Positions 1 through 3,600 of a stretch of 5,090 nucleotides of DNA are shown here, in pieces. Below the pieces are notes generated by a model. It was not told the DNA's origin, searched no databases, and saw only the letters and a program-made list of their open reading frames with translations. Location of the stretch: assembly GCA_023819025.1 (NCBI GenBank), contig JAMWDC010000184.1, positions 1 to 5,090 on the forward strand, read 5' to 3'. Each line of letters starts with the position of its first letter. The first letter of the stretch is position 1. Position numbers and translations under genes: made by a program. The stretch comes from Candidatus Omnitrophota bacterium. GTDB lineage: Bacteria > Omnitrophota > Omnitrophia > Omnitrophales > Aquincolibacteriaceae.

Positions 1-78
1 CTGATTACCCAAGCTGCGGGCGTCGAAGATATTGTGAACGAATTCAAGGCCCGCTTCCATCTCGAGAAGTCTGCTTAA
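1..78 (+). CDS. C-terminal fragment of an unidentified protein (partial at 5' end)
   Basis: Only the last 25 codons are present, ending at the TAA at 76-78; the start lies outside the window. The visible tail reads LITQAAGVEDIVNEFKARFH and then LEKSA. The 'AGVEDIVNEF' stretch loosely recalls the end of a BON-type domain, where a G-V-x-x-V-x-N pattern is common, but the fragment is too short to assign. It lies on the same strand as the large gene and is separated from it by 529 bases, so the two are probably not tightly co-transcribed. The frame call rests on the open frame up to the stop and its ordinary amino-acid composition. Confidence 0.6.
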   Translation: MITQAAGVEDIVNEFKARFHLEKSA

Positions 79-95
79 GCGCAAAAGACCACACA

Positions 96-123
96 AAATT
101 TCACGCGAGGCCGCGCGAAAATT
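96..123 (+). terminator. Imperfect hairpin after the upstream gene, possible terminator
   Basis: An inverted repeat begins 18 bases after the upstream stop codon. The arms TTTCACGCG (99-107) and CGCGCGAAA (112-120) flank a 4-base AGGC loop. Eight of nine positions pair, with one A-C mismatch. A-rich sequence precedes it, but what follows (ATTCCCGTAAAATTTC) is not a proper U-tract. Position favours termination of the upstream gene, but the missing T-run keeps this weak. Confidence 0.25.
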
Positions 124-144
124 CCCGTAAAATTTCTCTCTCTC

Positions 145-240
145 ATGCAAGATTCTTCGCCATGCCGGTGTGCCGGCTCAGGATAACGGAACAAAACATT
201 GTCATTCTGAGCCGGCACAGGCGGGAGAAGGATCTCATGG
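145..240. repeat. Long intergenic inverted repeat (REP/MITE-like)
   Basis: A perfect 12-bp inverted repeat, GTGCCGGCTCAG (170-181) and CTGAGCCGGCAC (207-218), forms the core. Pairing continues inward with wobbles and one mismatch to about 189/199. It also resumes outward imperfectly, matching ATGCAAGATTCTTC (145-158) with GAGAAGGATCTCAT (225-238). Each half resembles one copy of a 'GTCATTCTGAGC...GAAGGATCTC' type sequence, so the element looks like two such copies facing each other. This style of non-coding palindromic repeat is widespread in bacterial intergenic DNA. No gene is supported across it. Confidence 0.7.
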
Positions 241-325
241 GACCTCGCTCCGACAGGCTACCTGCCAAAACTTGATACCCCTGCTCGATTTTGCTATATG
301 GTGACACATCAAAATTGCGGTTCAT

Positions 326-354
326 TTGTACGTTGCCGTATCGCATGGTACACT
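326..354 (+). promoter_or_regulatory. Weak sigma-70-like promoter candidate
   Basis: TTGTAC (326-331) and TACACT (349-354) are separated by 17 bases, and a TG one base before the second box (346-347) gives an extended -10 shape. Matches to consensus are 3/6 and 4/6, so this is only a candidate. It would start transcription near 361 and leave a leader of about 247 bases. TAAAAT at 411-416 is an alternative -10 but lacks a good -35 box. Confidence 0.2.
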
Positions 355-466
355 TTTTTAACAAGTTTGATTAAGTGCTAAGTGGTTTATTTAAAACTAG
401 TTAGCGCACATAAAATCATTCAAAAAAAGAAGAGGACAATGCCTGGGCCGGATGGGCGTTCGACCC

Positions 467-505
467 AAAAAGAGGAATCCATTCTGTTCATTTGAACCTT
501 TTTTT
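467..505 (+). terminator. A-tract/T-tract hairpin, possible terminator or attenuator
   Basis: AAAAAGAGG (467-475) can pair with CCTTTTTTT (497-505) over nine positions, including one G-U. The enclosed sequence contains a small TTC-ATTT-GAA hairpin. The T-run of seven gives the outline of an intrinsic terminator, but the stem is mostly A-T and its loop is long. It could terminate transcripts entering from upstream or attenuate the large gene's leader. Support is weak. Confidence 0.2.
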
Positions 506-508
506 AAG

Positions 509-586
509 TGCGGCATGTCACAGGGAGTGCGCATCAGGGAACAAACCCTAAGACCGCCTGCGGCCTGATACAGGCCACATGTTGCG
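509..586 (+). ncRNA. Possible structured RNA leader before the large gene
   Basis: A 10-bp long-range stem (509-518 with 577-586, including three G-U pairs) closes a compact multibranch fold ending 21 bases before the ATG. Inside are a small CAC/GTG hairpin (519-529), an AGGG/CCCT hairpin with a 6-base loop (536-549), and a perfect 6-bp GGCCTG/CAGGCC hairpin with a 3-base loop (562-576). An alternative pairing, ATCAGG (533-538) with CCTGAT (564-569), excludes the last two hairpins, so two-state switching is conceivable. It matches no riboswitch class that I recognise. It was folded by eye; covariation is unknown. Confidence 0.3.
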
Positions 587-607
587 ATACAGATAGAGAT
601 TGGGGAT

Positions 608-697
608 ATGAAAAAACTGAAGATACGATTCACAACGCTATTGACGGCCATTGCTTTTGTCTTGAATCAACTTGCGTTCTATGGAACCAGTGTTGCG
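608..697 (+). other. Signal peptide or N-terminal membrane anchor (residues 1-30)
   Basis: Residues 1-7 (MKKLKIR) are strongly basic. A hydrophobic stretch follows at about 8-26 (FTTLLTAIAFVLNQLAFYG). S28-V29-A30 fits a signal peptidase I site with small residues at -3 and -1, predicting cleavage before M31. The next 45 residues are rich in Ser, Pro and Gly, as expected of an exported linker. No lipobox cysteine is visible. If it is not cleaved, the segment would anchor the rest of the protein outside the cytoplasmic membrane. Confidence 0.8.
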
Positions 698-3600
698 ATG
701 GTGCCCGAATCGGGTATCGGTTCTGTTTCGGGACAATCGTTGTCAGGAAATCTGTCCGAGCCAGAACCCGTACCTCGTACGTCCTCATTTCAGCTTTCCA
801 TTCCGCCCGAGCTGGGCACAATCCAAGAGATGATCTCGGGTAACGGGCCGGCGATCATTCACTTGGAAACCGCCCACGGGAATTACCAAGCCCAGCGAAA
901 AATCCAGGCCATTCTTCACTACTTGAAGCGCCGCTATGATATTGACCTTTTGTTTGTGGAAGGAAGCGCTTTCGAACTTAATCCGGAACTGATCCGGTTT
1001 TACCCCAAACGTATGGATGTTACTCTGGAAATCCTGGATGATCTGGCGAAAAAAGCGATTGTCAAAGGTTCCGAACTTTTTCTCGCCGAAGATCGTGAGA
1101 CCAGGGCCTATGGGATTGAAGATCTCAAGACCTATCGGGCCAATGCGGAGTCCTTCAAACAGGTTTTGATCGAGCAGGGGAAGACCTCGGCCTTTCTTCA
1201 AGCTACGGACATCCAAATCAAACGGCTGATCAGCCCCTATATCAACAAGGATCTTAAGGCTTTTATCAATCGCCTTGAAGATTTCGACCGTAAACTTGTT
1301 CCGTTTCTTGAATGGCTTTCCTACCTCAAGACAATGGCCCTCGAACACCTGGACCTCGATTTATCCGACCCCATGTCTCAGATCGATTGGCCGATGCTTG
1401 TCCGCATGTTCAAACTTCAGGAAATAGAGAAGGAAATGGATCGGGAGAAATTCGAGCAAGAACGGGATAGGTTTTTAAAAACGATTCGAAGGTATATGGC
1501 AGGGGCAGTTCGCGAACCGCCCCTGCGTATTTCAGAACCGGTTCTGGCCGAGACAGGTTTAAGCAAAACCAATGCCGAACCTATCCCGCAGCAGAATCGG
1601 TACTGGATTTCCCAAATCGTATTTCTTCTTTCCGTGCCGCTGTCTCACCACAAACTGCCTGATCCGGAAACCGGGCTCCTGTTTGAAAACATGATTTCGC
1701 GGCTCCCGCGGAATTTCAATTACGGCGCTTATCCCAATGTTATGCGTTTCATCGGGCACCTGGTGCTTCAGAGCGAACTCAGAGCGGATCGTTTGATGAA
1801 AGAAATCGGACAGATCCAGGAGCGCATTGCCTACGAATTGGCCGGGACAAAAAAAGAAAAAGAGATCCTTGCTTTACTGGACGATTATCGGCTGCTGGGC
1901 CGGCTGTTTTGTTTGGAATTAACGCCGGCCGATTATGAGGAAATAGCGGCGCGTGAAAATTCAAAATTGAATGATCCCCAAAGGATACAACCATCCGCGG
2001 TCATCCGCCGGTTTCTCGCCATCAATGACGGGAAGCGTGTCAAGAATGTCCAGTTCAAGCACGTCGGCGAGATCGATCAACTGTTCGAGAAGGCACTCGA
2101 TTTTTACCGCGGGGTGAATGATCGTGACCGCCGTATGCTCGAAAACATTGAAAAGATATTAAAGCGGGAGGCGGGAAGCAAGAAGCAGGAAGTCGGCAAC
2201 CCAGAAACAGGATTTAAAAAAACTGCAGGGGCACAATTCATTGCGCCCTTCCACTTAGGGCGTGATCAATCTCGCCCCGACCAAACGGTATTTGGCCTGG
2301 ATGCACCTAATACCCTTAAAGCCGTTATCATCACCGGCGGATTTCATGCCGAACCTTTCAAAAAGTATTTCGAAGCGCATGGCTGCAATTATGCGCTCAT
2401 CATACCGTCCCTGACTTCGGCCGATGGCCGCCAGATGTATGTGCGGTCGGTGTTGGAGTTCAGCGAATCGGAACCGGTGCCGACCGGGGCAGGTTTAAGT
2501 AGGGGCGGTTCGCGGACCGCCTCTACGAGTTCCACCATGGAAACGCCGGCCTATGCGGCCTTGTCGCGCAGCGAACTCCGCGCCCATGGGATTCGGGTCG
2601 GCCGCGTGAATCAGGAAATCCTGCGAACTTCCTTGGCAGTATTACGGAAGAAGAGGATTCGGTTGGATGAATCCGTCAAAACAATCTGGCAGAAGCGGTT
2701 CGGGTTAACTGCCGCACGATCCCTGATTCACGGTGGGCATTCCTTGGTCAGGGATTCGCGTTCCGAAGTTCGCGAGGCATACGGGATCCCCGAGAAATGG
2801 GTTGTCTTAGAGCAAAGGACGTTTGCCAGCCGACTCGCTAATATTGATTTGCTATTGGACGGCGTGGCCGCTTATGCGGACCAGTTGCCGGATATGAAGC
2901 GTTATCTGATTTTAAGCCATTCGAGCTTCTACCAAGATCGGCGGACGAATCTTGAGAAGGCACAAAGACAATTGGATTCCTTAGTCAACGACCGGTTGGA
3001 TTCGGCGAACGCATCCAAGAAAAAAGAGCTTACGTTGAAATTGGCCCGGCTGATGCTCGGGATTGCGGATCTTTACGCGAATTTACCTGAGTGGCAGGTC
3101 CAAGAACTCATCGATAGAAAATATGACGTGTCCTACCAGGAAGCCTGGGACGATTTGGACCAGGCCGCAAAAATTTTGAGTGAACTTTTTAAAGAAGGGA
3201 TCTCCGAGTCTCATAAGAAAGTGATACAGGAGCTTACCAGGCGGCACGGGGATCTCTCCGGAAAAATTTGGCAGCGGTCACGTTCAAAGGAAGGCCTTAG
3301 CCGTTCGGAGATACGGGAATTTCAGGTACCGGAGCAGATTCAAGAGCGTATCGCATCCGCAGGGCTGGGCTGGATCGAGACCTGGATCGGTGCCGAGGCT
3401 CCCCGATGGATGGATGGAATCCTTGCCGGAAACACGGACCGGCTTCGGGATCTTATGGGTCACGCACCGGAATCGATTCAGAATGCCATGACCCGAGAAG
3501 ATCCGGTATGGATTCAAGATCGCATAGGCAAAGTCCAGACGCGGCTTCAGGAATTCATTGCGCAATCGCCCGGAGTCCTTGAAGTCTTCCGCGAAAATGG

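Larger units (their letters stand above)
848..2419 (+). other. TraB/PrgY/TIKI or EreA/ChaN-like module, interrupted by a long insertion (residues 81-604)
   Basis: The first half reads PAIIHLETAHGNYQAQ (81-96): a beta-strand-like stretch ending in E-T-A-H with H90. A helix follows, then LLFVEG with E118. The closing half is VIITGGFH (573-580), then a helix and a YALIIPSLTS strand (595-604). TraB/TIKI-type proteins have two G-x-x-H motifs plus a conserved Glu after the first. Here the second motif is intact (G577 to H580), while the first has Glu in place of Gly. Between the halves are about 450 mostly helical residues, including a charged coiled-coil-like run (270-298) and the repeat-derived stretches. 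The family is thought to include metal-dependent peptidases or hydrolases; activity here is not established. The match is motif-based only. Confidence 0.45.

Noticed and set aside
143..364. 73-codon minus-strand frame in the intergenic region
   Set aside because: It runs through both arms of the inverted repeat and its protein shows no coherent domain; composition looks like translated repeat DNA.
453..468. GGGCGTTCGACCCA resembling a tRNA T-arm
   Set aside because: No acceptor stem, D-arm or anticodon arm can be placed around it; only a 4-bp hairpin remains.
551..566. ACCGCCTGCGG resembling part of the ZTP (pfl) riboswitch core
   Set aside because: The required upstream GGGTCGTG-like half and the exact CCGCCTGGGC core are missing.
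397..651. 84-codon minus-strand frame overlapping the start of the large gene
   Set aside because: It covers the T-tract hairpin and putative leader and overlaps the signal peptide codons; no recognisable product.
508..843. 111-codon plus-strand frame overlapping the large gene start in another frame
   Set aside because: The large gene's frame has the signal peptide and continues for nearly 1,500 codons; this frame has odd composition (many Cys, Arg, Thr) and no motif.
785..1348. 187-codon open frame on the minus strand
   Set aside because: It lies wholly antisense to the large gene, inside the region encoding the ETAH/VEG motifs, has no plausible family motifs, and no ribosome-binding site stands out. 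It is a shadow frame.
2164..2280. Possible gene break or pseudogene at the repeat patch
   Set aside because: The frame continues with no stop and the closing GGFH strand of the TraB-like module lies in the same frame just downstream.
1535..2499. Possible CRISPR repeats (two similar 29-mers)
   Set aside because: Only two diverged copies 936 bases apart, inside a coding frame, with no spacer-length periodicity.
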